DNA of 64,000 bases from an uncultured Prevotella sp. (GTDB lineage Bacteria; Bacteroidota; Bacteroidia; Bacteroidales; Bacteroidaceae), in the NCBI GenBank assembly GCA_900314995.1, contig OMXK01000001.1:91446-155445 (forward strand). Reading direction: 5' to 3'. The notes under the pieces are model-generated. The model was not told where the DNA came from. It saw only the letters and a program-made list of their open reading frames with translations, and did no database searches. Each line of letters opens with the position of its first letter. Position 1 is the first letter of the stretch. Made by a program: the position numbers and the translations under genes. This document shows positions 42,169 to 51,085 of this stretch, in pieces.

Positions 42169-42795
42169 TTATTGTGAAAATTTTGCATTGGTACAATGTT
42201 GGCAGAGGAAATCGTATACGAAATCGAAATCCTCGTCAGGGACATAGATGCGGTTCTTCTTCAACAAGCAGTTTATCTTAATCAGGTGATAGCGACGACA
42301 AGGGATGAGACGGGCGACGTTGGCGAGCTCGGAGGTGGTTGTGGAGCGAGAAGCTGCCAGATAGCCCGTACCGACGACACTTGGTTTGCCTGCTGCGACT
42401 CCTGCAAAGGATGTCAATGCACCTAATATCTGCGCTTTCTTCACCTGGCGGGGCATCTGCTGATGAACGATTTCCTTCTCGTCCATCGTGAAAAGCACCA
42501 CATATTTCCAGCCATAACACCATGCGACGATCACATAGGCTATGAGAGCAATCACCGCCAGCACGAGCGCCACCACTAATAGGACATAGGTGGAACCCCA
42601 CAGGTTCTTGAGCGAAAACCCGTCTTCGCAGCCAATCAGCAGTACATTCAACAGCCATACGACACCGAAGCTGATGCCCAGCACCTTGTACACATCGTAC
42701 AGGATGCTGGGATTCTTCAACATCGGCACCTCGTAAACCCAACGGTATTTCCCGTCAGGACAGAGCGTCACGCGGCTATCGGTCTTTTCGCTCAT
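42169..42795 (-). CDS. Two-helix membrane protein of unknown function
   Basis: 208 aa from MSEKTDSR. Two strong hydrophobic segments (about 35-55 and 75-105) separate a short N-terminus from a cytoplasmic-looking C-terminal half with basic residues and a GVAAGKPSVVGTG glycine-rich stretch. No family was recognised. The start overlaps the stop of the upstream lipoprotein gene in an ATGA arrangement, so it is co-translated with it. Confidence 0.65.
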   Translation of the reverse strand: MSEKTDSRVTLCPDGKYRWVYEVPMLKNPSILYDVYKVLGISFGVVWLLNVLLIGCEDGFSLKNLWGSTYVLLVVALVLAVIALIAYVIVAWCYGWKYVVLFTMDEKEIVHQQMPRQVKKAQILGALTSFAGVAAGKPSVVGTGYLAASRSTTTSELANVARLIPCRRYHLIKINCLLKKNRIYVPDEDFDFVYDFLCQHCTNAKFSQ

Positions 42796-43514
42796 CTGTC
42801 TATTCTTGCCTTTACACTTGACCCATCCTTGAAAGATATCCACACTTCAATATAATTGGCAGGATTATCAACGAGATTAAGAGCAAGTCCATCTGAAGTA
42901 GAATACGTATAATCTGTTACTGTGCCACCCTTCCAATAGGTAAAAAGTAAGCCATCAACAATCGGTATGTCAGAGGCAGAAAGGTGGGCGCTACCGGTAG
43001 AGGATGATCCGAACCAATTGATTTCTGTATTCATTGAGAGATCGATGTTTGTGATAGTTGCCTTACAACTTTCTATCAGACTTGCATCATCAATATCCAA
43101 AGACAGTTTAAAATGATATGTGAACCCGGTTTGAGGGTGGGTAATGCCAGAACCTACAATATGCATGCCTTTCCCTTTGTAAGTGATTGTGAACGAACCG
43201 CCATCTTTGGTTCGCACTGCTCCTCCAAGGTTATTATACACTTCCACTTTGTCATCCTGATCTATTGTGGAGAAAGTGCCGAGAATGGAGACCATAATGA
43301 TATCAGACGAGTTCTCTTTATAGAACATCTGCCCCTCTACAGGTTTGGTATCAGGACCGCCGATAGCGCCGGTAGGAATCTCCGTATCACCAGAGAGTGA
43401 CCGGCTCATGACAGGATTCTGCTGTTGAAGCACTTTTTCGTCATCGCTTTTTGAACATGACAGGAACTGGATGGTCAGAACTGCCATTGCTATTAGGTAA
43501 ATACACTTTTTCAT
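42792..43514 (-). CDS. Lipoprotein, tandem paralogue 2
   Basis: 240 aa. Lipoprotein signal with LSCS lipobox (Cys 20). The N-terminal part through IPTGAIGG and EGQMFYKEN is nearly identical to the upstream paralogue (43559-44275), while the C-terminal beta-rich part has diverged. Both end with a VDNPANYIEVW / FKD pattern. Function unknown. The EGxMFYxEN motif also occurs near the N-terminus of the lipase at 44301-46352. Confidence 0.7.
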   Translation of the reverse strand: MKKCIYLIAMAVLTIQFLSCSKSDDEKVLQQQNPVMSRSLSGDTEIPTGAIGGPDTKPVEGQMFYKENSSDIIMVSILGTFSTIDQDDKVEVYNNLGGAVRTKDGGSFTITYKGKGMHIVGSGITHPQTGFTYHFKLSLDIDDASLIESCKATITNIDLSMNTEINWFGSSSTGSAHLSASDIPIVDGLLFTYWKGGTVTDYTYSTSDGLALNLVDNPANYIEVWISFKDGSSVKARIDR

Positions 43515-43558
43515 TTGCTTTTACTGTTTTTGGTGATTATTATTGACGGCTATTTCAC

Positions 43559-44275
43559 TTATTTCCCTATTCTTGCCTTCACAACTGTGTCGTCCTTGAA
43601 GTGAACCCACACCTCAATATTATTTGCGGGATTATCAACGAGATACAAACTGCTGTAGGAAGAGGTCCACGAGTAGGCTGTGATAGTGCCACCCTCCCAT
43701 CTGGTATGAGGTAAACCTCCAACCATCGGAATGTCAGAGGCAGAAAGATGGCTTTTATTGGTAATGGACCATGTGCCATAATCTATTACCCATGTTTCCG
43801 AGAGATCGAAATTTGTGATAGTTGCATCACCACTTTCTATCAGTTTTACATCATCAATATCCAAAGACAATGTAGAATATATTGTGACATCAGCCGCTTG
43901 AGAAACACCAGTACCTACAATATGCAGTCCCTCCCCCTCGAGGGTCACAACAAACGAGCCTCCATCTTGGGTCAGGACTCCTCCTCCAAGATCTTTAGAC
44001 AAAAACACACTATCATTCTGATCAATTGTATAGCAATCAGCAAGACAAGCGACAGCAATGACGTCATACGGGTTCTCGTTATAGAACATCGGCCCCTCAA
44101 TAGGTTTGGTATCAGAACCGCCAATGGCTCCGGTAGGGATCTCAGTACCATCAGATAGCGATCGGCTCATGACGGGATTCTGCTGTTGAAGCACGTTTTC
44201 GTCATCACTTCTAGAGCACGACAGGAACTGGATGGTCAGGACTGCCATTGCAATTAAGTAAACATACTTTCTCAT
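43559..44275 (-). CDS. Lipoprotein, tandem paralogue 1
   Basis: 238 aa. Signal peptide with LSCS lipobox, followed by SRSDDENVLQQQNPVMSRSL, shared almost entirely with paralogue 2. The mature part is beta-rich with regularly spaced IDQ/IDDV motifs, and its C-terminal half differs from its paralogue. The arrangement with the lipase upstream (26-bp gap) suggests a tandem duplication inside a surface-protein operon. Function unknown. Confidence 0.7.
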   Translation of the reverse strand: MRKYVYLIAMAVLTIQFLSCSRSDDENVLQQQNPVMSRSLSDGTEIPTGAIGGSDTKPIEGPMFYNENPYDVIAVACLADCYTIDQNDSVFLSKDLGGGVLTQDGGSFVVTLEGEGLHIVGTGVSQAADVTIYSTLSLDIDDVKLIESGDATITNFDLSETWVIDYGTWSITNKSHLSASDIPMVGGLPHTRWEGGTITAYSWTSSYSSLYLVDNPANNIEVWVHFKDDTVVKARIGK

Positions 44276-44300
44276 CGCTTCAATGTTTTGGTGGATGCTC

Positions 44301-46352
44301 TTACTTAATCATTGCTTTAAAGAACTGGTTGCCTTTGCTCGAACGAACACCAACAATCAAGAGACCCTTATTGCGGGGAAGTGCATACATGTGCGACGGA
44401 TTACTCTCCATTTCTGCCAACATCTGGCCGGCATAGTTGTAGACAGCTACGCTGTAGGGACCCGTAACATTCTTTATATTCAAGATATTCCCTATGACAG
44501 CATAGCGCAATGCAGCATTGTCCTCCACAGACTTGATGCCACTTCCACCTTCTCCCAATGTCACCTTCACGGAATCAACCACCAACGCATTGTAGTTGGT
44601 GCGTCCGAAGGCATAGATCCATTTCTCGCCCTCGAAGCCGCTCATATCGAAGTACATCATGTCCTTATCATAGTCGGAAATCATTTCGTCTGGGCTAAGA
44701 AGACAGAAAGCCACTTGAGCCATCATGTCGTCACTGTGGGCAAGCCTGATCACATGGGTATAGTCTTGACCATCTACTTTCTCAGCCTCAATCTTGATAA
44801 AGGAACTGGGGGTGGGATCCACAATCTCCCTAACCAGCTCTATATCATCTCCTTCACCTCTCGTACTTACGGATTTTGGAATATCCCCAAATCCAGAAGT
44901 GGAAAACTCATTGGTGTCAGTTGCCGTCAGCAGACTATTCAGCTCTTCGAAAATTGCATCCCAATTTGTAACATTACAATGCATGGCTTGGAAAAAATCC
45001 CCTTCGTATATGAGGTGACTGGAACATCCACCTATTTGGCTTTGAACTGAGACCACATAGTCCGATTCCTCTTTCGTTTTCTTGTCAAGATTAACTTTCC
45101 CTTCTCCTGGCTTAGCATCAAAAAGGTAAGACGCTACTTTGTTGTAATTGACATAGAAACTCTCCTTATAGGCAATCATATCGTCAACCCAGGTTTTAAC
45201 TTGGGAGCCAAGAGCAAAAACAGGAATTCCATTCAGCTTATTTCTGCCAGCTGCAAGGTTCTGAATGGCGGAACTATTTTCACCAAGGTTTTTTACGGCT
45301 TGCATACTTGGATCTTTGGCAAATGCTGAATCCAATAAATTGTTGAACTTTTGTACATACTTGTTCTCTCTCACTTTAGGAACAAATTGGGCAAGATCAT
45401 AAACTTGGTACACATTACCTAATATAGATCCGTAGTGAGGTGTGTTCAGCGTAATCAGTCTGTTCGTGTGCTTGTCATCGACTTCTTGGATATATAGACG
45501 CTCCAAGATGCCGCCCATACTATGACCTACCATATCATATTTGGTGCTTGCAATACCAGCTCTAAGCAGATTGTCGCTGAGCTTTAGCAAGCCTTTCTTC
45601 ACGACCTCATTCTTATGTGTGTTTTCTTCGAAGGAGCTGGTGTTCGATGAACTATAGTCAAGAAGCATCATCTGGTTAAGAAAATAACTTTTGGTTGTAT
45701 TTAACAAGTATTCCCTAAAATTCCAAAAACACTTAATGTCACCGTTCAGACCATGCGACAACAAAACACCGTTACGGCTGACACCGATTTGCCTGGCTAC
45801 GGCAGCCTCTCCCATACCCTTCAATTTCAAATGGAGAACCACATAGTATGTATACCACGCATAGGAGGGATTTGGGAATACTGGAGGTGCTGTCAGGTGT
45901 AGGGTAACTGACTTTTTTTTCTGCTCCATGGTGAAAGTACCCGAAATGTTTTCATCGTCGAAGTAGATGACGTTTTCTTCATCATGGAACAGGTCTTTTC
46001 CGTCATAGAAACAGAACTCAACCCATGTCGAATCGATATCATAGCTTTCGTCACCGGTCTTGTACTCAAAGGTGACCTTCAGCTTCGTTTCTCCATCAGC
46101 TGTCATCATCCACGCTTCTTTGTCTTTGTATTTATCATTATCATAACAATTCTCGACGACAGACTTGAACGACCACTGGGGATCCTTGTCTCCTCGGGTA
46201 GACGCCTTAACAGTGCGCGTTTTCCCGTTCTCCATATAGAACATGTTTCCCTCCTTAGGGATATCATTGGTACTTTGAGACGCGGCTTTGATACAGAAAG
46301 CCATTATAAGTGCAAGCACCAGACAGGATTTGAGTAGAAAATTCTTCCCCAT
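44301..46352 (-). CDS. Secreted alpha/beta-hydrolase (lipase-like) with T9SS-type C-terminal sorting tail
   Basis: 683 aa. Signal peptide to about residue 25 (KAASQ), then a beta-rich N-terminal domain (about 30-195) carrying an EGNMFYMEN motif like the neighbouring lipoproteins. The alpha/beta-hydrolase domain has oxyanion-side LLSHGLNGD near 215 and the nucleophile elbow GHSMGG near 285. The last about 75 residues look like a Por-secretion type A sorting domain (GPYSVAVYNYAGQML, ending KAMIK). Promoter -7 box at 46391-46398. The substrate is unknown; a PGAP1/lipase-like esterase is inferred. Confidence 0.8.
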   Translation of the reverse strand: MGKNFLLKSCLVLALIMAFCIKAASQSTNDIPKEGNMFYMENGKTRTVKASTRGDKDPQWSFKSVVENCYDNDKYKDKEAWMMTADGETKLKVTFEYKTGDESYDIDSTWVEFCFYDGKDLFHDEENVIYFDDENISGTFTMEQKKKSVTLHLTAPPVFPNPSYAWYTYYVVLHLKLKGMGEAAVARQIGVSRNGVLLSHGLNGDIKCFWNFREYLLNTTKSYFLNQMMLLDYSSSNTSSFEENTHKNEVVKKGLLKLSDNLLRAGIASTKYDMVGHSMGGILERLYIQEVDDKHTNRLITLNTPHYGSILGNVYQVYDLAQFVPKVRENKYVQKFNNLLDSAFAKDPSMQAVKNLGENSSAIQNLAAGRNKLNGIPVFALGSQVKTWVDDMIAYKESFYVNYNKVASYLFDAKPGEGKVNLDKKTKEESDYVVSVQSQIGGCSSHLIYEGDFFQAMHCNVTNWDAIFEELNSLLTATDTNEFSTSGFGDIPKSVSTRGEGDDIELVREIVDPTPSSFIKIEAEKVDGQDYTHVIRLAHSDDMMAQVAFCLLSPDEMISDYDKDMMYFDMSGFEGEKWIYAFGRTNYNALVVDSVKVTLGEGGSGIKSVEDNAALRYAVIGNILNIKNVTGPYSVAVYNYAGQMLAEMESNPSHMYALPRNKGLLIVGVRSSKGNQFFKAMIK

Positions 46353-46390
46353 AGTTCAATAGTTTTAATTTATAGTTGCTTAATATGTCG

Positions 46391-46398
46391 CAAAAATA
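46391..46398 (-). promoter_or_regulatory. -7 box of the lipase gene
   Basis: TATTTTTG on the minus strand, 38 bp upstream of the ATG at 46352. The 46353-46634 interval otherwise shows only this and the facing AraC promoter. Confidence 0.5.
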
Positions 46399-46621
46399 GA
46401 AAATTGTGACGAATATGCGATTCCTTATTCCAAGAAAGTTTTCCCGAATTCACAATTTCTCGTTATCAGAAGATTCAATTCTTTCCCGAATATGCAATCA
46501 GATACCCCAAAAACTACGATTTCATCGGCATATTCCGCATTTGGCAGGTGTAAACCAAACACCAATCTGCTTTTTTGTATCCTTTACGCCTTTTTTATTT
46601 GCATAATTGAAGATTTTACAC

Positions 46622-46629
46622 TACTTTTG
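46622..46629 (+). promoter_or_regulatory. -7 box of the membrane AraC gene
   Basis: TACTTTTG ends 5 bp before the ATG at 46635. The expected start site falls at the start codon, suggesting a leaderless mRNA or use of a later start. Confidence 0.55.
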
Positions 46630-46634
46630 CAGCC

Positions 46635-47768
46635 ATGTTAGGCGTTTTGATATCCTCCTTGCCGATGATCGTATGCGGCATTCTCTCAGTGCTGATAGCC
46701 CTGAGCCTCTATGATCATCGGAACATGGCAAAGCTGAAATTGCTGATTTTCATGGCTACGGCAACGATGCTCTATCTGGCCCATTACTTCTATTTCAATC
46801 GTCTAATGGCCGTCATACCTCTAACGGATACACTCTACTGCTTCTGCAATCCAGCCGTGTTCCCGCTATATTACCTATATATAGAAGAGTTGACGGACTA
46901 CCGCCACAATCGCTGGCGACAAGCCCTTTACCTGCTGCCGTCGCTGCTTTGCTGTCTGGCCGTAGGGCTGCTCTACACACTGATGAATCCTCAGGAAACG
47001 GCCACCTTCGTCCAGCATTATCTCTATGACGATGAATTTGCCTCGCTGTCTGGACTGGCTTACTGGCAGGCCATAATCCATGTCGTGGTCAGAATCATGT
47101 TTGCTCTTCAGGTGCCTTTAGTGCTCTTTTTCGGATTCCGTCGGATTACAGCCTATAATGCCGTTGTCGAAACGAACTATTCGAACATTGAGGGAAAACG
47201 AATTGTCAGGGTGAAGACACTATTGGTGCTCTTCGCAGTCACGTCGCTCGTAGCCTTTGTGTTCAACCTGATAGGGCGTCAGCGTTTCATTGACGGGGCA
47301 GAACCCCTTGTCATTCCTGCAGTCTTGTTCTCTATACTGCTCCTTCTGATAGGCCACGTGGGGCTGAACCAGCAGTTCTCTGTGCAGGACATCGAAGCCG
47401 AAGTCTTTATGGGAGCAGAACCGATGACAGAAGAATGTGTCTATAGCGAACTTCTGGAGAAGATCCGCAAACTGATGAGCGAAGAGAAACTATATCTTTA
47501 TCCCAACCTGAAGGTCAGCGACCTGGCCATGCGGCTGAACAGCAACCGCAATTATGTCTACAATGCCATCAATGTGGAGATGGGGATATCCTTTTCCGAC
47601 TATATCAACGGACAGCGTATCGATTATGCTTCGAAGTTGCTCGAAGCGCACCCAGAGTTGTCTATTAACGATGTGATGTTCAAGTCAGGCTTTACCTCTT
47701 CCAGCGCATTCTACCGCAATTTCAAGAAATTCAAGGGCATCACGCCCACCGCTAAACGCACCAAGTAG
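46635..47768 (+). CDS. Membrane-bound AraC-family regulator (7TM-HTH)
   Basis: 377 aa. About seven hydrophobic segments fill residues 5-250. After a linker comes an AraC-type double HTH (about 275-377) with SDLAMRLNSNRNYVYNAINV and the closing FKKFKGITPTAKR. This 7TM-AraC architecture is common in Bacteroidetes and likely senses a membrane or envelope cue. It is divergent from the lipase/lipoprotein genes, its probable targets. If the mRNA is leaderless, ATG 46635 is right; otherwise ATG 46665 is possible. Confidence 0.85.
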   Translation: MLGVLISSLPMIVCGILSVLIALSLYDHRNMAKLKLLIFMATATMLYLAHYFYFNRLMAVIPLTDTLYCFCNPAVFPLYYLYIEELTDYRHNRWRQALYLLPSLLCCLAVGLLYTLMNPQETATFVQHYLYDDEFASLSGLAYWQAIIHVVVRIMFALQVPLVLFFGFRRITAYNAVVETNYSNIEGKRIVRVKTLLVLFAVTSLVAFVFNLIGRQRFIDGAEPLVIPAVLFSILLLLIGHVGLNQQFSVQDIEAEVFMGAEPMTEECVYSELLEKIRKLMSEEKLYLYPNLKVSDLAMRLNSNRNYVYNAINVEMGISFSDYINGQRIDYASKLLEAHPELSINDVMFKSGFTSSSAFYRNFKKFKGITPTAKRTK

Positions 47769-47823
47769 TTAGGGTGTACCAAAAAGCTTCTACCCGTATC
47801 AAGGACTTTATCAATCCTAGAGA

Positions 47824-49212
47824 CTACTTGCAGAGTTTGCAGCCTTCGCATTTGTTGAGCTCGCCACGGAAGCGCTTCTCAACGAGGTGATGGAGACGGT
47901 CGCGAAGAGGTTCGAGCTGCATCTTGTCGATGACTTCGTTGATAAATGCGTTCTGCAGCAGCAACTTGGCCTCCTGCAAAGAGATACCACGCTGGCGCAT
48001 GTAGAAGAGGGCGGCATCGTTGAGCTGGCCAACGGTTGAACCATGGGCACACTTCACGTCGTCGGCATAGATCTCAAGCATGGGCTGGGTGTACATTCGG
48101 GCTTCCTTTGTGGCCGTGAGGTTCTGGTTGGTCATCTGCGAGGAGGTCTTCTGGGCTCCGTGTTCCACAAGCACACGACCTGCAAAGGCACCTGTGGCCT
48201 TCTCATCGAGCACATATTTGTAGAGCTCATTCGAGGTGCAATGAGGCACATGATGGGTGATGAGCGTATTATTATCCACATGCTGCTGCTTGTCTGCAAT
48301 CACACAGCCGTAGCACTGGCACTCAGCCCCCTCGCCCGAGAAGGTGAGGTCGAGCTTATTGCGGGTGATGCCGTTGTGGAGGGTGATGACGTTGTGGTTC
48401 ACACGGCTGTTGGCCTGCTGGTCTATATAGACGTTGCTCACACGAACATTCTTATAATGTGTCTCCTCAAGACAATAGAGGTCGAGTGAGGCATTCTCGC
48501 CCACATAGGCCTCGATGACCTGAGTAGCCAGGAAGTTCTTGTCGTCGGCGGCATGGTCGCAGAAGAGCATCTTCAGTTCTGCGCCTTCCTCAAGCACGAT
48601 CAGCACTCGGCGGTTCACCATCAGATCGGGTACCTGACGCTGGGCATTGCTGGGTGTGGCCTTAAGGATATTGATGACCTGGATGGCACGATCGACCTTC
48701 ACGTTGCGAGGCACATAGACCAACAGGCCGTCTTGGGCCAGCATCGTATTGAGCGCCGTCACAGCATCATCTGAGGTCTTGGCCAACTTAGCGTAGTAGG
48801 TGTTTACCAACTCAGGGAAATCGCGCATAGAGCCAATGACAACACCCTCGGGCAAAATTCCCGGGCGTTGCCCGCCTACCCGCAGTCTTTGACCCTTAGG
48901 CTTATCATCGCGATAGAACATATCGTTGACGACGAAATAGAGCGAGGTGGAAAGGTTGGGCACATCGCAACGGAATGTCTGATAGGGATCGACGGGTATT
49001 TCGAGGCGATTCAAGTTCACGCCATAGTCGGGCGCGAAGAGCTTCTGCATATCGGTGTACTTATAGCGCTCCACCTTTTTTGATGGGAAGCCCTGCCTAC
49101 GGAAATCCCCGAAAGCCTCATCCCTTACGGCATTCATCGCCTCGGGAGCATGAGAGAAGATCATCTCCCGTGCCTGCTCGTAGAGGTCTATATATTGCTG
49201 CTCTGCTCCCAT
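47824..49212 (-). CDS. sufD: Fe-S assembly scaffold component SufD
   Basis: 462 aa of the right-handed beta-helix SufB/D family, partner of SufB and SufC in cytoplasmic Fe-S cluster assembly. The C-terminal half has the conserved ECHA-like HGSTVGQLNDAALFYMRQRG segment. Residues about 106-119 (KGQRLRVGGQRPGI) look inserted before LPEGV relative to the family, and the DNA there has inverted GGGCAA/TTGCCC segments. It overlaps the sufC stop by 1 bp. Ends CEGCKLCK. Confidence 0.93.
   Translation of the reverse strand: MGAEQQYIDLYEQAREMIFSHAPEAMNAVRDEAFGDFRRQGFPSKKVERYKYTDMQKLFAPDYGVNLNRLEIPVDPYQTFRCDVPNLSTSLYFVVNDMFYRDDKPKGQRLRVGGQRPGILPEGVVIGSMRDFPELVNTYYAKLAKTSDDAVTALNTMLAQDGLLVYVPRNVKVDRAIQVINILKATPSNAQRQVPDLMVNRRVLIVLEEGAELKMLFCDHAADDKNFLATQVIEAYVGENASLDLYCLEETHYKNVRVSNVYIDQQANSRVNHNVITLHNGITRNKLDLTFSGEGAECQCYGCVIADKQQHVDNNTLITHHVPHCTSNELYKYVLDEKATGAFAGRVLVEHGAQKTSSQMTNQNLTATKEARMYTQPMLEIYADDVKCAHGSTVGQLNDAALFYMRQRGISLQEAKLLLQNAFINEVIDKMQLEPLRDRLHHLVEKRFRGELNKCEGCKLCK
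48849..48897. repeat. Possible palindromic insertion within sufD
   Basis: GGGCAA (48849-48854) pairs with TTGCCC (48867-48872), and CGGGC (48861-48865) with GCCCG (48869-48873). The encoded residues are absent from typical SufD proteins as I remember them. Confidence 0.45.
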
Positions 49213-49967
49213 TACTCTTCTCCGATTTCTTCCTTTATCCAGTCGTAGCCGTGCTCCTGAATCTGCTTGGCGAGCTCAGGGCCACCCGTCTTCACAATAC
49301 GGCCCTTATAGAGCACATGGACGAACTGGGGACGGATCATCTCCAGCAGACGGTCATAGTGGGTAATGACGATACACGAGGTCTCAGGCGTCTGAAGCTT
49401 GTTCACTCCCTCTGCCACGATACGCATGGCATCGACATCAAGGCCGGAGTCAGTCTCATCAAGGATGCTCAGTTTGGGCTCGAGCATCGCCATCTGGAAA
49501 ATCTCGTTGCGCTTCTTCTCGCCCCCGCTGAAACCCTCGTTCACAGAGCGATTGGCGAGCTTGGAGTCGAGTTCCACAATCTTGCGTTTCTCGCGCTGCA
49601 GCTTCAGGAATTCAGCCGCATTCATGGGCTCCAGCCCCTGATACTTGCGCTTCTCGTTGATGGCTGCCTTCATGAAGTTGGTCATCGAGACGCCTGGTAT
49701 CTCCACCGGATACTGGAAACTCAGGAACAATCCCTCATGGGCACGATCCTCAGGCTTCATCTCCAGCAGGTTCTTGCCGTTGAAATAAGCTTCGCCTTCC
49801 GTCACTTCATAGAGCGGATTGCCCACTAGTACAGCACTCAGCGTACTCTTCCCAGAGCCGTTAGGTCCCATGATGGCATGGGTCTCGCCATCATTGATCA
49901 CGAGGTCGATGCCCTTCAGTATCTCTTTTTCGCCAATCCTGGCGTGCAAATTTTTAACTTCTAACAT
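49212..49967 (-). CDS. sufC: Fe-S assembly ATPase SufC
   Basis: ABC-type ATPase that energises the SufBCD scaffold. 251 aa. Walker A GPNGSGKST is at about 36-44, the signature FSGGEKKR near 149, and Walker B LSILDETDSGLD near 170. It has its own -7 box (49989-49996), in keeping with separation from sufB by an inverted operon. Confidence 0.96.
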   Translation of the reverse strand: MLEVKNLHARIGEKEILKGIDLVINDGETHAIMGPNGSGKSTLSAVLVGNPLYEVTEGEAYFNGKNLLEMKPEDRAHEGLFLSFQYPVEIPGVSMTNFMKAAINEKRKYQGLEPMNAAEFLKLQREKRKIVELDSKLANRSVNEGFSGGEKKRNEIFQMAMLEPKLSILDETDSGLDVDAMRIVAEGVNKLQTPETSCIVITHYDRLLEMIRPQFVHVLYKGRIVKTGGPELAKQIQEHGYDWIKEEIGEE

Positions 49968-49988
49968 CGTCTATCTGTTTTCAGGGTG

Positions 49989-49996
49989 CAAAGTTA
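49989..49996 (-). promoter_or_regulatory. sufC -7 box
   Basis: TAACTTTG on the minus strand, 21 bp upstream of the sufC ATG. Confidence 0.55.
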
Positions 49997-50101
49997 TCAA
50001 AAAAAGTGTAGATAACGAAATTTTTCTGATTAAAAGGAGGAGTTTTTCTGTACGTAACAGAAAAAGTTATTTAAAATGAAACGTAAATTAGATTTTTTTT
50101 G

Positions 50102-50109
50102 TAAATTTG
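50102..50109 (+). promoter_or_regulatory. -7 box of the sensory phosphatase operon
   Basis: TAAATTTG, 22 bp upstream of the ATG at 50132, divergent from the sufC promoter. Confidence 0.55.
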
Positions 50110-50131
50110 CCCACGAAATGTGCAAAAACTT

Positions 50132-51085
50132 ATGAGAAGGATATTTTTGATGATAACCGTTCTGATGTTTTTTCCATTCAGAATGACCGTCTGCGCCCAG
50201 AAGAAGGAGTTGGTGTACACACCCATCTGGACAGCTCAGGCACAGTTTGCCGGTTTCTATGTGGCAGAAGCAATGGGCTACTTTAAGGAGGCAGGACTGA
50301 ATGTGGTAATCAAGCATCCGACAGCCTCCAGGACAAACGTCAATCGTTTGGAGAGTGGGGAGAGCCAGTTTGTGTCGCTTCAGCTGACATCGGCTCTGGA
50401 GATGATGAATGACGGAAGCCAACTGGTGAATGTGCTGCAGTATTTCCAGCAGAGCGGCCTGATGATCATCTCCCACCAGCCGTTGAAGGGTTTCAACAGT
50501 CTGGACGGCAAACGCGTTGGTCATTTCAGGGCAGGCGCTTCCATGCTGCCCATCGCGATAGGGCGAAAAGCTAAACTCGATATTGAATGGGTGCCCTTTA
50601 TATCCAATGCCAACATCTACATTTCAGGTGCCATCGATGCCACGCTGGCCATGAGCTATAATGAGTACTTCCAGTTAAGAGCCGCTGGACAACGACTGAA
50701 AAAAGAGCAGCTATTATATCTGCGGGATATCGGCTATAATGTGCCTGAGGACGGGCTTTATGTGACGAAGGATTTCTTTATGAAGCATCGGGAGGAAGTC
50801 GTGAAGTTTGCTGAAGCCACTCGTAAAGGCTGGGAATGGGCTGCTCAGCATCCTAAGGAGACGCTTGATCTCGTGATGCTCTATATGCGTCAGAATAATG
50901 TCCCCTTTAACATCTATGCCCAGCGCTGGATGCTGGAGGAGTGTCTCAGGTTACTTACGGATCCTAAAACTGGCAAGCGTACTTACCGTCTGGATCCTCA
51001 GATGTTCGACCTTACAAACCGTATCCTCTGCGAGGGGAGTGTTTTAAAGCATCCGATTTCTTATAAGCAAATTACGCAGCCATGA
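50132..51085 (+). CDS. NMT1/THI5-like periplasmic substrate-binding protein
   Basis: 317 aa with a signal peptide (cleavage near CAQK, about residue 23). NMT1-type bilobal binding-protein features: TPIWTAQAQFAGFYVAEAMG at the mature N-terminus and AGLNVVIKHPTAS. In thiamine or HMP uptake such proteins pair with ABC permeases, but none is here. The stop overlaps the phosphatase start (ATGA), so the protein is probably a ligand sensor feeding the phosphatase; this is inference. ATG 50132 is preferred to GTG 50120. Confidence 0.85.
   Translation: MRRIFLMITVLMFFPFRMTVCAQKKELVYTPIWTAQAQFAGFYVAEAMGYFKEAGLNVVIKHPTASRTNVNRLESGESQFVSLQLTSALEMMNDGSQLVNVLQYFQQSGLMIISHQPLKGFNSLDGKRVGHFRAGASMLPIAIGRKAKLDIEWVPFISNANIYISGAIDATLAMSYNEYFQLRAAGQRLKKEQLLYLRDIGYNVPEDGLYVTKDFFMKHREEVVKFAEATRKGWEWAAQHPKETLDLVMLYMRQNNVPFNIYAQRWMLEECLRLLTDPKTGKRTYRLDPQMFDLTNRILCEGSVLKHPISYKQITQP

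Noticed and set aside
46406-46606. 66-aa ORF between the lipase and the AraC gene
   Set aside because: No family, signal or promoter; the interval is explained by two divergent promoters.
50132-51085. NMT1-type protein as part of a thiamine-precursor ABC transporter
   Set aside because: No permease or ATPase gene adjoins; the overlap is with a phosphatase, so a sensory role fits better.
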